Below are positions 9,159 through 17,812 of a DNA stretch of 46,769 nt, piece by piece. Every line of letters starts with the position of its first letter. Positions within the stretch are counted from its first letter, which is position 1. Origin of the DNA: an uncultured SAR116 cluster alpha proteobacterium (lineage in GTDB: Bacteria > Pseudomonadota > Alphaproteobacteria > Puniceispirillales > Marisalimonadaceae); contig CACMYY010000009.1 in NCBI GenBank assembly GCA_902618025.1, forward strand, positions 1 to 46,769, given 5' to 3'. The notes beneath the pieces were generated by a model, which saw only the letters and a program-made list of their open reading frames with translations, did not search any database and had not been told where the DNA came from. Made by a program: the position numbers and the translations under genes.

Positions 9159-9375
9159 TTATTCATAATTTATTTATTATAATAATCTTTCTTACAAAAT
9201 AAAAACTAATGTTGAAAATAAACATGAAAATCATAAAGAAGAAAATTTTTAAAAAATTTTACAAAATCCGATTTATAAAAAAATGGTAAAAATAGTGTAA
9301 AGTTACTTTATATTGATCATTTGATTTAGATTTTTAAAATAAGATTATATTTATAAATTTTAGGGAGGTCTAAAA
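9159..9375. promoter_or_regulatory. Divergent intergenic region between GGCT-like and TauD-like genes
   Basis: A 217-bp AT-rich spacer, one of the longest in the window, must hold promoters for both flanking genes. I see AT-rich alternating stretches (around 9240-9260) and a TTTATATTGATCATTTGATTT segment near 9308-9328 but no convincing -35/-10 pair. The right end holds a strong ribosome site (separate entry). Confidence 0.4.
9363..9369 (+). promoter_or_regulatory. Strong Shine-Dalgarno fixing the GTG start of the TauD-like gene
   Basis: GGGAGGT lies 6 bp before GTG at 9376. It is one of the best anti-16S matches in the window, where most genes have weak ribosome sites, and it supports the GTG start. 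Confidence 0.8.
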
Positions 9376-10230
9376 GTGATTACATCTAAACTTGGTGATG
9401 CAATTGGCTTAGAAATTAAAGATCTAGATGTTACAAAGATTTCAAATAAAGTAACTATTAATACAATAATAGATCTCTTATCAGAATTCTCTGTAGTTGT
9501 GATTAGAAATCAAAATATTACAGATGATGACCACATAAAATTTAGTGAAAATTTTGGCACACTTGAACTGACAAAAGTGGGGACAGATGGATCTGGTTCA
9601 AAACTAATTATTCTTCGTAATTTTGATGAAAATGGAAACATTGTCTCACCCACAGATAGACAAAGATTAAATAATTTAGCTAACCAAGAATGGCATAGCG
9701 ATAGTTCATTTAAAAAAATTCCGTCTAAAATGTCAATTTTATCAGCTAAAATGATCCCGTCACGTGGAGGAAATACAGAGTTTTTGTCAATGAGAGCTAG
9801 CTACAATGCTTTACCCCAGAAATTAAAATTAAAGATTGATGATAAAATTTGTTGGCATGATTATTCTCATGGAAGATCAAAAATTGATCCAAACTTAGTT
9901 ACTACTGAAGAAAAACAAGCCCTTCCTCCAGTTAAACAAAAATTAGTTTTAAGTGATAATAAGTATGGGAAATCTCTTTATTTAGGTGCGCATTGTAAAA
10001 ACGTCGATGGGATGTCAGAAAATGATAGTAATGCTCTCTTAGCTGAAATTAACTCTTACATTGACACAGAAAAATTTATTTATTCTCATGTTTGGGAACC
10101 ATTTGATTTAATTATGTGGGATAATAGAGCTGTATTACATAGAGCTACACCAATAAAAGGCAAAATAGAAAAAAGGTTAATGGTTAGGACAACGGTAGCT
10201 GGCAAAACATCAACTATAAATGAACATTAA
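9376..10230 (+). CDS. TauD/TfdA-family Fe(II)/2-oxoglutarate dioxygenase
   Basis: This enzyme family hydroxylates small acids (taurine, 2,4-D, alkylsulfates, gamma-butyrobetaine relatives) using iron, oxygen and 2-oxoglutarate. The facial triad is visible: His and Asp in EWHSDSSF (about residues 111-116) and the distal His in AVLHRATP (about 256), followed by the 2-oxoglutarate-binding Arg in KRLMVRTT. At 284 residues the length is typical. The start is GTG with a strong upstream ribosome site. The GMC oxidoreductase gene starts 10 bp downstream, so the two form an operon and probably act on one substrate route. The substrate cannot be named from sequence; TauD itself is unlikely because no sulfonate transporter is nearby. 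Confidence 0.9.
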   Translation: MITSKLGDAIGLEIKDLDVTKISNKVTINTIIDLLSEFSVVVIRNQNITDDDHIKFSENFGTLELTKVGTDGSGSKLIILRNFDENGNIVSPTDRQRLNNLANQEWHSDSSFKKIPSKMSILSAKMIPSRGGNTEFLSMRASYNALPQKLKLKIDDKICWHDYSHGRSKIDPNLVTTEEKQALPPVKQKLVLSDNKYGKSLYLGAHCKNVDGMSENDSNALLAEINSYIDTEKFIYSHVWEPFDLIMWDNRAVLHRATPIKGKIEKRLMVRTTVAGKTSTINEH

Positions 10231-10240
10231 ATAAAATATT

Positions 10241-11833
10241 ATGGAAAACTTTGATTATATAGTAGTTGGTGCTGGATCGTCTGGTTCGGTCATAGCTAAT
10301 AGGTTATCAGAAAATAACAAAATAAAAATTTGTATTATTGAAGCTGGAGGAAATAATCAGCATCCATATGTAAAGATGCCAGCAGGTTTTATTAAAACAA
10401 TTAATGATAAAAGGTTTAATTGGTGTTTTAAAACCGAAGGAAGTGATTATGTAAATAATCGAGAAATATTATTTCCAAGAGGAAAAGGATATGGAGGTTC
10501 AAGCTCCATTAACGGTCATCTCTATGTTAGAGGTCAACCTGATGATTATAATCAATGGGCACAACAGGGTAATTTGGGTTGGTCTTATGACGATGTGCTT
10601 CCATATTTTAAAAAATCAGAATACAAAGAAAATGGAGATGAAACTACTCGTGGAAAACAAGGTCCTCTGTATGTATCTGATATTGTTGAAAAACATCCTC
10701 TATGCGAAGAATTTATTAGAGGCTCAAGTGAATTAGGTATACATGTCCAAAATGATTATAATTCAGGTCAGCAAGAGGGTATTTTTTACTATCAACGTAC
10801 CATTAAAAATGGCACTAGATTTAGTGCTTATGATGCTTTTTTAAAACCAGCTTTGAAAAGAGAAAATGTAAATATTAAAAAGAATACAACAGTTTTGAAA
10901 ATTATATTTAAAAATAAAAAAGCAGTTGGCTTATTGTGCAGGAAAAATAATAAAACATTTGAAATTTTTGCAAATAAAGAAATTATTTTGTGTGCTGGCG
11001 CAATTGGTACTCCTCATTTGCTCCAAGTTTCAGGAATAGGAGACGCTAAATATTTAAAATCTATAGGCATTGAACCATTATTTGAGATTAAAAATGTTGG
11101 CGAAGGATTGCAAGATCATTATGCTGTTAGGGTTGCCAATAGAATAACTGAACCCATTTCATTAAACGAGAGAGCACGAGGATTCAATCTATTATTAGAA
11201 ATAATAAAATGGTTTACCTCCAAAAAAGGTTTAATTTCATATAGTCCAGCACATGTTGGGGCATTTTTAAAATCTTCTCCCAAAATAGACTTTCCTGATT
11301 TGCAATTTGTTTTTACTCCAGCCTCTTATACCGAGGGAATGATAGGTAAGCTTCAAAATTTTCCTGGAATGACATGTGGCGTGTGGCAATCAAGACCTCA
11401 AAGTAGAGGCTATGTAAGAGCTGCCTCAAATAAGATAACAGACCCACCAATAATTCAGCCAAATTATTTGAAAGAAAAAATAGACCAAGATGCTTTAGTT
11501 GAAGGTGTAAAAATTTGTAGGTCACTTTTAAGAACTTCCACAATGAAAAAGATTTCTGTCTGTGAAACTCTTCCTGGAGATAATATAAAATCTGACAAAG
11601 AAATTTTAAATTTTATTAGGAATAAAGGTGCAACTGTATATCATGCAATAGGTAGTTGTAGAATGGGTGTTGATAATAAAGCAGTTGTTTCCTCATCTCT
11701 TAAAATTAATGGTTTAAGCAACATTAGAATCGCAGATGCTTCGATAATGCCAACAATGCCATCAGGAAACACAAATGCTGCAACGTTGATGATAGCAGAA
11801 AAAGCATCAGATCTTATTAAACAAGATTTATAA
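10241..11833 (+). CDS. GMC-family FAD-dependent alcohol/choline dehydrogenase-like oxidoreductase
   Basis: This FAD flavoprotein of the glucose-methanol-choline family oxidises primary alcohols. The N-terminal dinucleotide-binding motif is GAGSSGSVIANRLSE. The GMC signature 1 lies at GKGYGGSSSINGHLYVRG and signature 2 at GAIGTPHLLQVSGIG. The catalytic His is in YHAIGSCRMG near the C terminus and its partner Asn in SGNTNAAT. The length of 530 residues is normal for choline dehydrogenase-like members. It is co-transcribed with the dioxygenase 10 bp upstream. There is no betaine aldehyde dehydrogenase or BetI-type regulator next to it, so I do not call it betA. Confidence 0.9.
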   Translation: MENFDYIVVGAGSSGSVIANRLSENNKIKICIIEAGGNNQHPYVKMPAGFIKTINDKRFNWCFKTEGSDYVNNREILFPRGKGYGGSSSINGHLYVRGQPDDYNQWAQQGNLGWSYDDVLPYFKKSEYKENGDETTRGKQGPLYVSDIVEKHPLCEEFIRGSSELGIHVQNDYNSGQQEGIFYYQRTIKNGTRFSAYDAFLKPALKRENVNIKKNTTVLKIIFKNKKAVGLLCRKNNKTFEIFANKEIILCAGAIGTPHLLQVSGIGDAKYLKSIGIEPLFEIKNVGEGLQDHYAVRVANRITEPISLNERARGFNLLLEIIKWFTSKKGLISYSPAHVGAFLKSSPKIDFPDLQFVFTPASYTEGMIGKLQNFPGMTCGVWQSRPQSRGYVRAASNKITDPPIIQPNYLKEKIDQDALVEGVKICRSLLRTSTMKKISVCETLPGDNIKSDKEILNFIRNKGATVYHAIGSCRMGVDNKAVVSSSLKINGLSNIRIADASIMPTMPSGNTNAATLMIAEKASDLIKQDL

Positions 11834-11836
11834 GTA

Positions 11837-12526
11837 TTAATTATTTTTTAAGTGCAAAGAGATTGCTTTCATTTCTTTATCAATTATATTTAATTCTTCA
11901 AGACTTTCTAAAGTATATTCAAAGTACTCTTTACAGGTTCCTAAAAATCCATTTGCTTTTGAGATCATGCCAGCTTTAATTGAGGTGTTTTTTTCATTAA
12001 AATAATTTTTATGTTTTTTATCTACTGTGAAGGCTAATGAGAAAACTATTTTGTTGTTGTCTAACTTTGTTTTGAGTAATTTTGGTTTGTAAGCTCCTGT
12101 TACCATTTCCCTTTTAAATAAAATATCTATGTTTTTAATCGCATCATCTCTATTGAGTTTATATGCTGTTCCTCTACAGGATCCTCCTTTGTCTAGTCCA
12201 AGCATAAGTCCAGGATTTTTAAATGATCCTCTTCCTAAATGAGTTTTCATACAGAAACTTCTGTGAAAACCATAGATTTTTGCCAAATGTTGAGTTTTAT
12301 AATTTATTGTAGGGTTCCACAAAAGAGAACCATAACCAAAAATATATATATCACCTCCAATACCATCATCGGGTATTATTTTTCTTCTTTCCTTTATCAA
12401 CTCATTTTTGGTAAGAACCTTATCGCTACCACTTATGCTTTTAATTTTATCACCTAGACGCCCTTCATTAATATTTTTCTTTGTAAGTTTAACTAATCCT
12501 TGATTTAATTTTTTTGTAGTAGACAT
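11837..12526 (-). CDS. ChaC-like glutathione-specific gamma-glutamylcyclotransferase
   Basis: ChaC proteins cleave glutathione to 5-oxoproline and Cys-Gly. The GGCT glycine loop is IFGYGSLLWNP (about residues 62-72), followed by KIYGFHRSFCM and GLDKGGSCRGTAYKL. The catalytic Glu is expected in FKREMVTGAYKP. All are typical of ChaC rather than AIG2-type proteins. At 229 residues it carries about 55 extra N-terminal residues. Its ATG overlaps the stop codon of the MscS gene by one base, so the two are translationally linked. Glutathione is plausible as substrate because gshA is present at 41.8 kb. The specificity itself is inferred. Confidence 0.87.
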   Translation of the reverse strand: MSTTKKLNQGLVKLTKKNINEGRLGDKIKSISGSDKVLTKNELIKERRKIIPDDGIGGDIYIFGYGSLLWNPTINYKTQHLAKIYGFHRSFCMKTHLGRGSFKNPGLMLGLDKGGSCRGTAYKLNRDDAIKNIDILFKREMVTGAYKPKLLKTKLDNNKIVFSLAFTVDKKHKNYFNEKNTSIKAGMISKANGFLGTCKEYFEYTLESLEELNIIDKEMKAISLHLKNN

Positions 12527-13368
12527 TAAACTAAATTTTTTGAGTTAATTACTCTATGTGGGTAAGGTATTTCTATTCCTGCATTATCTAGCGCAGGTTT
12601 TAATTTTCGCATTAAATCTGTGTAAAGTGCATACCAATCTTTTGTATGTGAATATAGTCTTAATCTAACAACTATAGCGCTGTCGTCGTATTTCATAACT
12701 AAAAATTGTGGCTTTTTAGGTTTATTTAATACTCTTTCATCCTCTGTTAATTTTAATAAGGTCTGCGAAGCTAAATCTAAATCAGTGTCATAATGTATTC
12801 CAATATCAACATCTATTCTTCTAGTTTCATAATGTGAATGATTAATAATAGTACTATTCCAAATGCTTGAATTAGGAATCGAAACATAAACATTGTCAAA
12901 TGTATCAATAATAGTTGTGAAAAGACCTACCTCTTTTATTGTGCCAGAAACATTTCCTGATTCTACCCAATCACCTGTATTAAAGGGTCTTAATAATAAC
13001 AACATCACTCCAGCAGCCACATTTGATAAAGTTCCTTGGAGTGCCAATCCAATTGCTAAACCTGCAGCTCCTAAGACAGCAATGATTGAAGTTGTTTGAA
13101 CACCAAATTGCCCTAATACCGCGATAATTGTAATGATAATTATTCCGTATCTTATAATATTTCCAATTATTGGGACTATAAGTGGGTCAATTTTTTTGAA
13201 ACGATTTAAATTTTTGCGTGCAATTTTACTTAGTTTTCCAGCAAAATAAAAACCTAATATAAGTATTAGTGTGGCGCCTAAAACTTGGCCAGCGTAAGAA
13301 ACAAAAATTTGAATTGAACTGTTAATAAGGTTCGAAATAATTTCAAAATTGATATTCATACTATTCAT
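12526..13368 (-). CDS. mscS: MscS-family small-conductance mechanosensitive channel
   Basis: MscS channels release solutes on osmotic downshock from the inner membrane. Two membrane helices occupy about residues 20-80, and the pore helix TM3 is the Gly/Ala-rich AAGLAIGLALQGTLSNVAAGVM. The beta domain (DWVESGNVSGTIKEVG, then DNVYVSIPNSSIWNSTIINHS) and the alpha/beta C-terminal domain follow, as in the 286-residue E. coli protein. The stop codon shares one base with the ChaC-like start, and pairing a solute-release channel with a glutathione-degrading enzyme suggests a joint osmotic or redox response (inference). The start is ATG at 13368; a 156-bp spacer separates it from ribF. Confidence 0.93.
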   Translation of the reverse strand: MNSMNINFEIISNLINSSIQIFVSYAGQVLGATLILILGFYFAGKLSKIARKNLNRFKKIDPLIVPIIGNIIRYGIIIITIIAVLGQFGVQTTSIIAVLGAAGLAIGLALQGTLSNVAAGVMLLLLRPFNTGDWVESGNVSGTIKEVGLFTTIIDTFDNVYVSIPNSSIWNSTIINHSHYETRRIDVDIGIHYDTDLDLASQTLLKLTEDERVLNKPKKPQFLVMKYDDSAIVVRLRLYSHTKDWYALYTDLMRKLKPALDNAGIEIPYPHRVINSKNLV

Positions 13369-13488
13369 GTAAAAATAACCTCCATTAACTTTATTAGAAA
13401 CTTTGTTTATATTTAATACTATTTCATATTATAAAGCTTTTTATTACAAAAATAATTACAAAGAGTATGAAATTATTAATATATCAGC

Positions 13489-13518
13489 TTGAGTTTAAAA
13501 ACTTAATATGGTTATAAC
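13489..13518 (+). promoter_or_regulatory. Candidate promoter for ribF-ileS-lspA, possibly leaderless
   Basis: TTGAGT (13489-13494) and TATAAC (13513-13518) are 18 bp apart. The -10 box ends 6 bp before the ribF ATG, so transcription would begin at or next to the start codon, and no ribosome site is visible. In DNA this AT-rich the match is suggestive only. Confidence 0.4.
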
Positions 13519-13524
13519 ATTCCT

Positions 13525-14511
13525 ATGAAGATTATTAAATGGAAAATTGGTGATAATAAACCTATTGTTGAGGATCAATTAGCTGTTGCCATTGGAAATT
13601 TTGATGGTATTCATCAAGGCCATGTTAAACTTTTAAATGAATGTAAATTTCAAGCACAAGAAAGTGATCTATCTTTTGGAGTTGTAACATTTGATCCTCA
13701 TCCAAGAGATTTTTTTAATCCTAAAAATCCGTCTTTTAAGTTATTAGACACTGAAGAAAAACAATTATTGTTAAGTAAGCTTGATGTTAAATTTCTAATA
13801 ATTATTGAATTTAACGAACAGTTGAAAAATTGTAATGCTGAATATTTTTTATCACAAATATTAAAAGAAAATTTTAACATCGTAAAAATGTTTGCAGGAT
13901 CAAACTTTAAATTTGGAAAAGATAGAGAAGGTAGTATTGAAAATACAAAAAATTTTGCCAATACTCAAGGATTACAACTTGTCTCTGTAGATTTAAAAAA
14001 AACTAACTCTATAAACCAAAAAGTATCTGAGACAATAAGCTCCCAGAAAATAAGAATGTTGATTCAAAATGGGCAATTAAATCTAGCAAGTAATATGTTA
14101 GGTAGAAATTGGTGTATTACTGGCAAAGTGGAAAGGGGCAAACAACAAGGAAGAGAAATCGGCTTTCCAACTGCAAATTTAAGTTTAAAAAATTTTTTAA
14201 AGCCACCATTAGGTGTTTATGTCTCTAGATTAAAAATAATTAATAGTAAAAACACTGAGATAATTAATGATTGGTTGCCATCTATTTCTAATATAGGTAC
14301 AAGACCTACGGTTTCAGGTGATTCAGTAAATTTAGAAACTCATATAATTGAATTTAAAGAAAATAATTTTGATAAGGACTTATATGGAAAAAGAATTAAT
14401 GTTGAACTCATTGAATTTTTAAGGCCTGAAAAAAAATTCAATTCTTTATCTGAACTTCAAAAGCAAATCGAGGTTGATACAAAAAGGGCATATGAATTTC
14501 ATGAAATATGA
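13525..14511 (+). CDS. ribF: Bifunctional riboflavin kinase / FAD synthetase
   Basis: RibF phosphorylates riboflavin to FMN and adenylylates FMN to FAD in the cytoplasm. The N-terminal nucleotidyltransferase domain shows AIGNFDGIHQGHVKLL, its HxGH-type motif, and VVTFDPHPRDFF. The C-terminal flavokinase domain begins near residue 200 with GREIGFPTANL and GVYVSRL and has the conserved NIGTRPTV. The length of 328 residues is standard. It heads a block with ileS and lspA, an order conserved in many proteobacteria. Confidence 0.96.
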   Translation: MKIIKWKIGDNKPIVEDQLAVAIGNFDGIHQGHVKLLNECKFQAQESDLSFGVVTFDPHPRDFFNPKNPSFKLLDTEEKQLLLSKLDVKFLIIIEFNEQLKNCNAEYFLSQILKENFNIVKMFAGSNFKFGKDREGSIENTKNFANTQGLQLVSVDLKKTNSINQKVSETISSQKIRMLIQNGQLNLASNMLGRNWCITGKVERGKQQGREIGFPTANLSLKNFLKPPLGVYVSRLKIINSKNTEIINDWLPSISNIGTRPTVSGDSVNLETHIIEFKENNFDKDLYGKRINVELIEFLRPEKKFNSLSELQKQIEVDTKRAYEFHEI

Positions 14512-14551
14512 AATAAAAAAATAATATTTTGATTAATATAGAGACACTATA

Positions 14552-17323
14552 ATGACTGATTACAAAGATACCGTTTATTTACCTAAAACTGATTTTTCAA
14601 TGAGGGCTGGACTTCCTACAAAAGAGCCGCAAATATTGAAATTATGGGAAGAAACAAAATTATTTAAAAAGTTAAGAGAACAAAGGAAAAATTCTCAACC
14701 TTTTATACTTCATGATGGTCCACCATATGCTAACGGTAATTTACATATTGGTCATGCTCTCAATAAAATAATTAAGGATGTAATTAATAGATCACAATCT
14801 ATGCTTGGCAAGAATGCAAACTATGTACCTGGGTGGGATTGTCACGGATTACCAATTGAATGGAAAATAGAGGAAAATTATAGAAAAAAGAAAAAAAATA
14901 AAGATGACGTTCCAATTGTAGAATTTAGAAAAGAATGTAGGGATTTTGCTGCAAAATGGATGGATGTTCAATCTGAAGAATTTCAAAGGCTAGGCGTATA
15001 TGGTGATTGGGAAGATCCATATTCAACCATGAAGTTTGAATCTGAGGGAATAATAATGTCTGAAATAGGAAAATTTCTTATGAACGGTAGTCTATATCGA
15101 GGAATTAAGCCCGTAATGTGGTCTCCTGTTGAAAAAACTGCTTTAGCAGAGGCTGAGATTGAATATCATGATCACATAAGCACTACTATTTATGCAAAAT
15201 TTCCAGTAATAAAAACATCATTGGAAATAATAAACAACTTCGACATTATAATTTGGACAACCACTCCCTGGACTATGCCAGGTAATAGAGCGGTAGCATA
15301 TGGAAAGGATATTAGTTATTCACTAATAGAAATTATTAGTGTAGATGAGGGTTCTTTAGCCAAAATTGGTGATAAAATTATTGTAGCTGAGGAATTGGTA
15401 GAAGAGGTAATGAAAGAAATTTCTGTTTTAAGTTTTAATTCTATTAAAACTCTCAAGGGAAAGGATTTTGAAGGAACAGTTTTAGCACATCCACTAAATA
15501 ATTATGGTTATGAACATGATGTTTTACTTTTAGAAGCTGACTTTGTAACAATTGATCAAGGTACTGGTTTTGTTCATATTGCCCCAGGTCATGGTGCAGA
15601 TGATTTTGAACTTGGAATACAAAATAATTTACAAATACCAGAAACTGTTTCAGATAATGGGATATTAAATAATGATTTACCTTTATTAGGTGGACTTCGA
15701 GTTTTAAAGGATAACGAGATAATTGCTGACATTATGTCTGAACATAATGCCTTGATTGGAAGAGGAAAATTAAATCACTCATATCCACACAGTTGGAGAT
15801 CAAAAGCTCCACTCGTTTTTAGAACTACACCTCAATGGTTTATTTCAATGACATCTAATAATTTAAGAGATACTTCTCTTAAAGCTTTGTCGCAAACTGC
15901 TTTTTATCCACCTCAGGGTCAAAACCGTTTAACAAAAATGATAGAAAACAGGCCTGACTGGTGTATATCTAGGCAAAGAGCGTGGGGAGTTCCTATTGCG
16001 ATATTTGTTAATAAAAAAACTCAAGAACCACTTCGTGATCAAGAAGTAATAGACAGAATTGTAAATGCCTTTAAAACAGATGGAGCAGACGCTTGGTTTG
16101 AAAAACCTTCTTCTTATTTTCTTGGATCAAACTATAATCCAGACGATTATGATGCAGTAACTGATATAGCAGATGTTTGGTTTGATTCTGGTTCTACCCA
16201 TTCATTTGTTTTAGAGGAGAGGGATGATTTATTTTGGCCAGCTTCATTATATCTTGAAGGAACAGACCAACATAGAGGGTGGTTTCACTCTTCTTTACTA
16301 GAAAGTTGTGGTACCAGAGGCCGTGCACCATATGATGCAGTTTTAACTCATGGTTTTGTTTTAGACCAACAGGGAAGGAAGATGTCAAAATCTCTCGGTA
16401 ATATTACTGCACCACAAAAAGTAATTAATGAGTTTGGTGCTGATATTCTTCGTTTATGGGTAGTTGGCTCAGATTATTATGATGATCTTAGAATTGGAAA
16501 AGAAATTTTAATAAGACACTCTGATCATTATAGAAGACTTAGAAATACACTAAGATATCTGTTAGGTGCATTAAACGAATTTGATGAAGTAGAAAAACTA
16601 AATTTTACTGAAATGCCCGAATTAGAAAAATGGGTTCTTCATAGAGTTTCTGAATTAAGTCAAAAAATACAAGATAACACAGAAAAGTTTAACCTTCATG
16701 ATATTTACTTAGATATTCATAATTTTTGTACTATTGATTTGTCTGCTTTTTACTTTGATATCAGAAAAGATACCTTGTATTGTGAAGATATAAGAAGTGT
16801 AGAGAGAAAATCATGCAGAACAGTAATGGATATTTTATTCAAATCATTAACCACATGGTTAGCGCCAATTATTTGTTTTACCGCTGAAGAGGCATGGCAG
16901 AGTAGATATAAAGATAGGGAGAATTCCGTTCATTTACAAACTTATTTCAAAGGTGACAAAAATTGGAAGAATGATGAACTTGGTAAGAAGTGGTCTGAAA
17001 TTAGAGAGTTAAGATCAGTTGTGACAACGTCTATAGAAGAGAAAAGAAAAAAAGGAATTTTAGGCTCCAGTCTTCAGGCTAAGGTTTTAATTAATGCAAA
17101 TCAAGAATCTTTTAATTTGCTTAAAAATTTAAATCTTCCAGAGGTATTTATTTGTTCTGATGTGCAAATGGATTTAAACCAAAATTTGTCTGAAACAAAA
17201 ATTAAGGTTAAGGTAGAATTGGCATCTGGTGGAAAATGTATGAGGTGTTGGAAGATAGTTAAAGAAGTCAAAGATAATATTGAACTTTGCAACAGATGTT
17301 CAAAAGTAATTAAATTTTATTAA
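14552..17323 (+). CDS. ileS: Isoleucyl-tRNA synthetase
   Basis: IleS charges tRNA-Ile and edits misactivated valine. The class I signatures are HIGH at residues 65-68 and KMSKS at 610-614. The CP1 editing insertion lies between them, with TTTPWTMPGNRA and GTGFVHIAPGHGADDF. The C-terminal zinc finger (GGKCMRCW ... LCNRCSKVI) is intact. The length of 923 residues and the short C-terminal finger mark the standard bacterial type rather than the mupirocin-resistant eukaryote-like type. The stop codon is followed directly by the lspA ATG. Confidence 0.98.
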   Translation: MTDYKDTVYLPKTDFSMRAGLPTKEPQILKLWEETKLFKKLREQRKNSQPFILHDGPPYANGNLHIGHALNKIIKDVINRSQSMLGKNANYVPGWDCHGLPIEWKIEENYRKKKKNKDDVPIVEFRKECRDFAAKWMDVQSEEFQRLGVYGDWEDPYSTMKFESEGIIMSEIGKFLMNGSLYRGIKPVMWSPVEKTALAEAEIEYHDHISTTIYAKFPVIKTSLEIINNFDIIIWTTTPWTMPGNRAVAYGKDISYSLIEIISVDEGSLAKIGDKIIVAEELVEEVMKEISVLSFNSIKTLKGKDFEGTVLAHPLNNYGYEHDVLLLEADFVTIDQGTGFVHIAPGHGADDFELGIQNNLQIPETVSDNGILNNDLPLLGGLRVLKDNEIIADIMSEHNALIGRGKLNHSYPHSWRSKAPLVFRTTPQWFISMTSNNLRDTSLKALSQTAFYPPQGQNRLTKMIENRPDWCISRQRAWGVPIAIFVNKKTQEPLRDQEVIDRIVNAFKTDGADAWFEKPSSYFLGSNYNPDDYDAVTDIADVWFDSGSTHSFVLEERDDLFWPASLYLEGTDQHRGWFHSSLLESCGTRGRAPYDAVLTHGFVLDQQGRKMSKSLGNITAPQKVINEFGADILRLWVVGSDYYDDLRIGKEILIRHSDHYRRLRNTLRYLLGALNEFDEVEKLNFTEMPELEKWVLHRVSELSQKIQDNTEKFNLHDIYLDIHNFCTIDLSAFYFDIRKDTLYCEDIRSVERKSCRTVMDILFKSLTTWLAPIICFTAEEAWQSRYKDRENSVHLQTYFKGDKNWKNDELGKKWSEIRELRSVVTTSIEEKRKKGILGSSLQAKVLINANQESFNLLKNLNLPEVFICSDVQMDLNQNLSETKIKVKVELASGGKCMRCWKIVKEVKDNIELCNRCSKVIKFY

Positions 17324-17812
17324 ATGAAAAAAAACTTTGGCATTTTTAATCTTCTTTTGGTGTTCTTGGTTCTTACATATTTAGACCACATCTCAAAATT
17401 ATGGGCTATTGAAAATCTTTTTATTAAATACCAGTCCATTGAATTGACATCTTTTCTATCCTTAACACCAGTGTGGAATAGTGGAATTTCTTTTGGTTTT
17501 TTTCAAGATTCAGGTCAAATAGGTAGATATGGTTTCACTATTTTTGCTTTCTTAGTGAGTGTTTGGCTAATTTTTTCTTCTTTTAAATTACCAAGATATT
17601 CTGCGCTTGGGTTCATTCTTATCGCAAGTGGCGCAATTGGAAACGCAATTGATCGTATTATTTATGGCAAGGTAGTTGATTTTATAGATTTTCACATTGA
17701 AGATTTACACTGGCCAGTATTTAATCTTGCTGATACAATTATATTTGTTGGTGCAGTTTTATTTATATACAATCAATTTTTTACTATTGAGAGAACTTAC
17801 TATGAAAAATAA
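17324..17812 (+). CDS. lspA: Lipoprotein signal peptidase II
   Basis: LspA is the inner-membrane aspartyl protease that removes signal peptides from prolipoproteins after diacylglyceryl transfer. Four membrane helices are predicted across 162 residues. The catalytic aspartates are those in GNAIDR and FNLADT, and VWNSGISFGFF is the conserved NxG(I/V)(A/S)FG region. The ATG abuts the ileS stop. Its last 11 bases overlap the start of the downstream gene, itself a lipoprotein substrate of this enzyme. Confidence 0.95.
   Translation: MKKNFGIFNLLLVFLVLTYLDHISKLWAIENLFIKYQSIELTSFLSLTPVWNSGISFGFFQDSGQIGRYGFTIFAFLVSVWLIFSSFKLPRYSALGFILIASGAIGNAIDRIIYGKVVDFIDFHIEDLHWPVFNLADTIIFVGAVLFIYNQFFTIERTYYEK

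Noticed and set aside
17697-17801. Upstream extension of the lipoprotein reading frame into lspA
   Set aside because: The extension has no signal-peptide logic. Starting at ATG 17802 gives a proper lipoprotein signal and lipobox Cys21.
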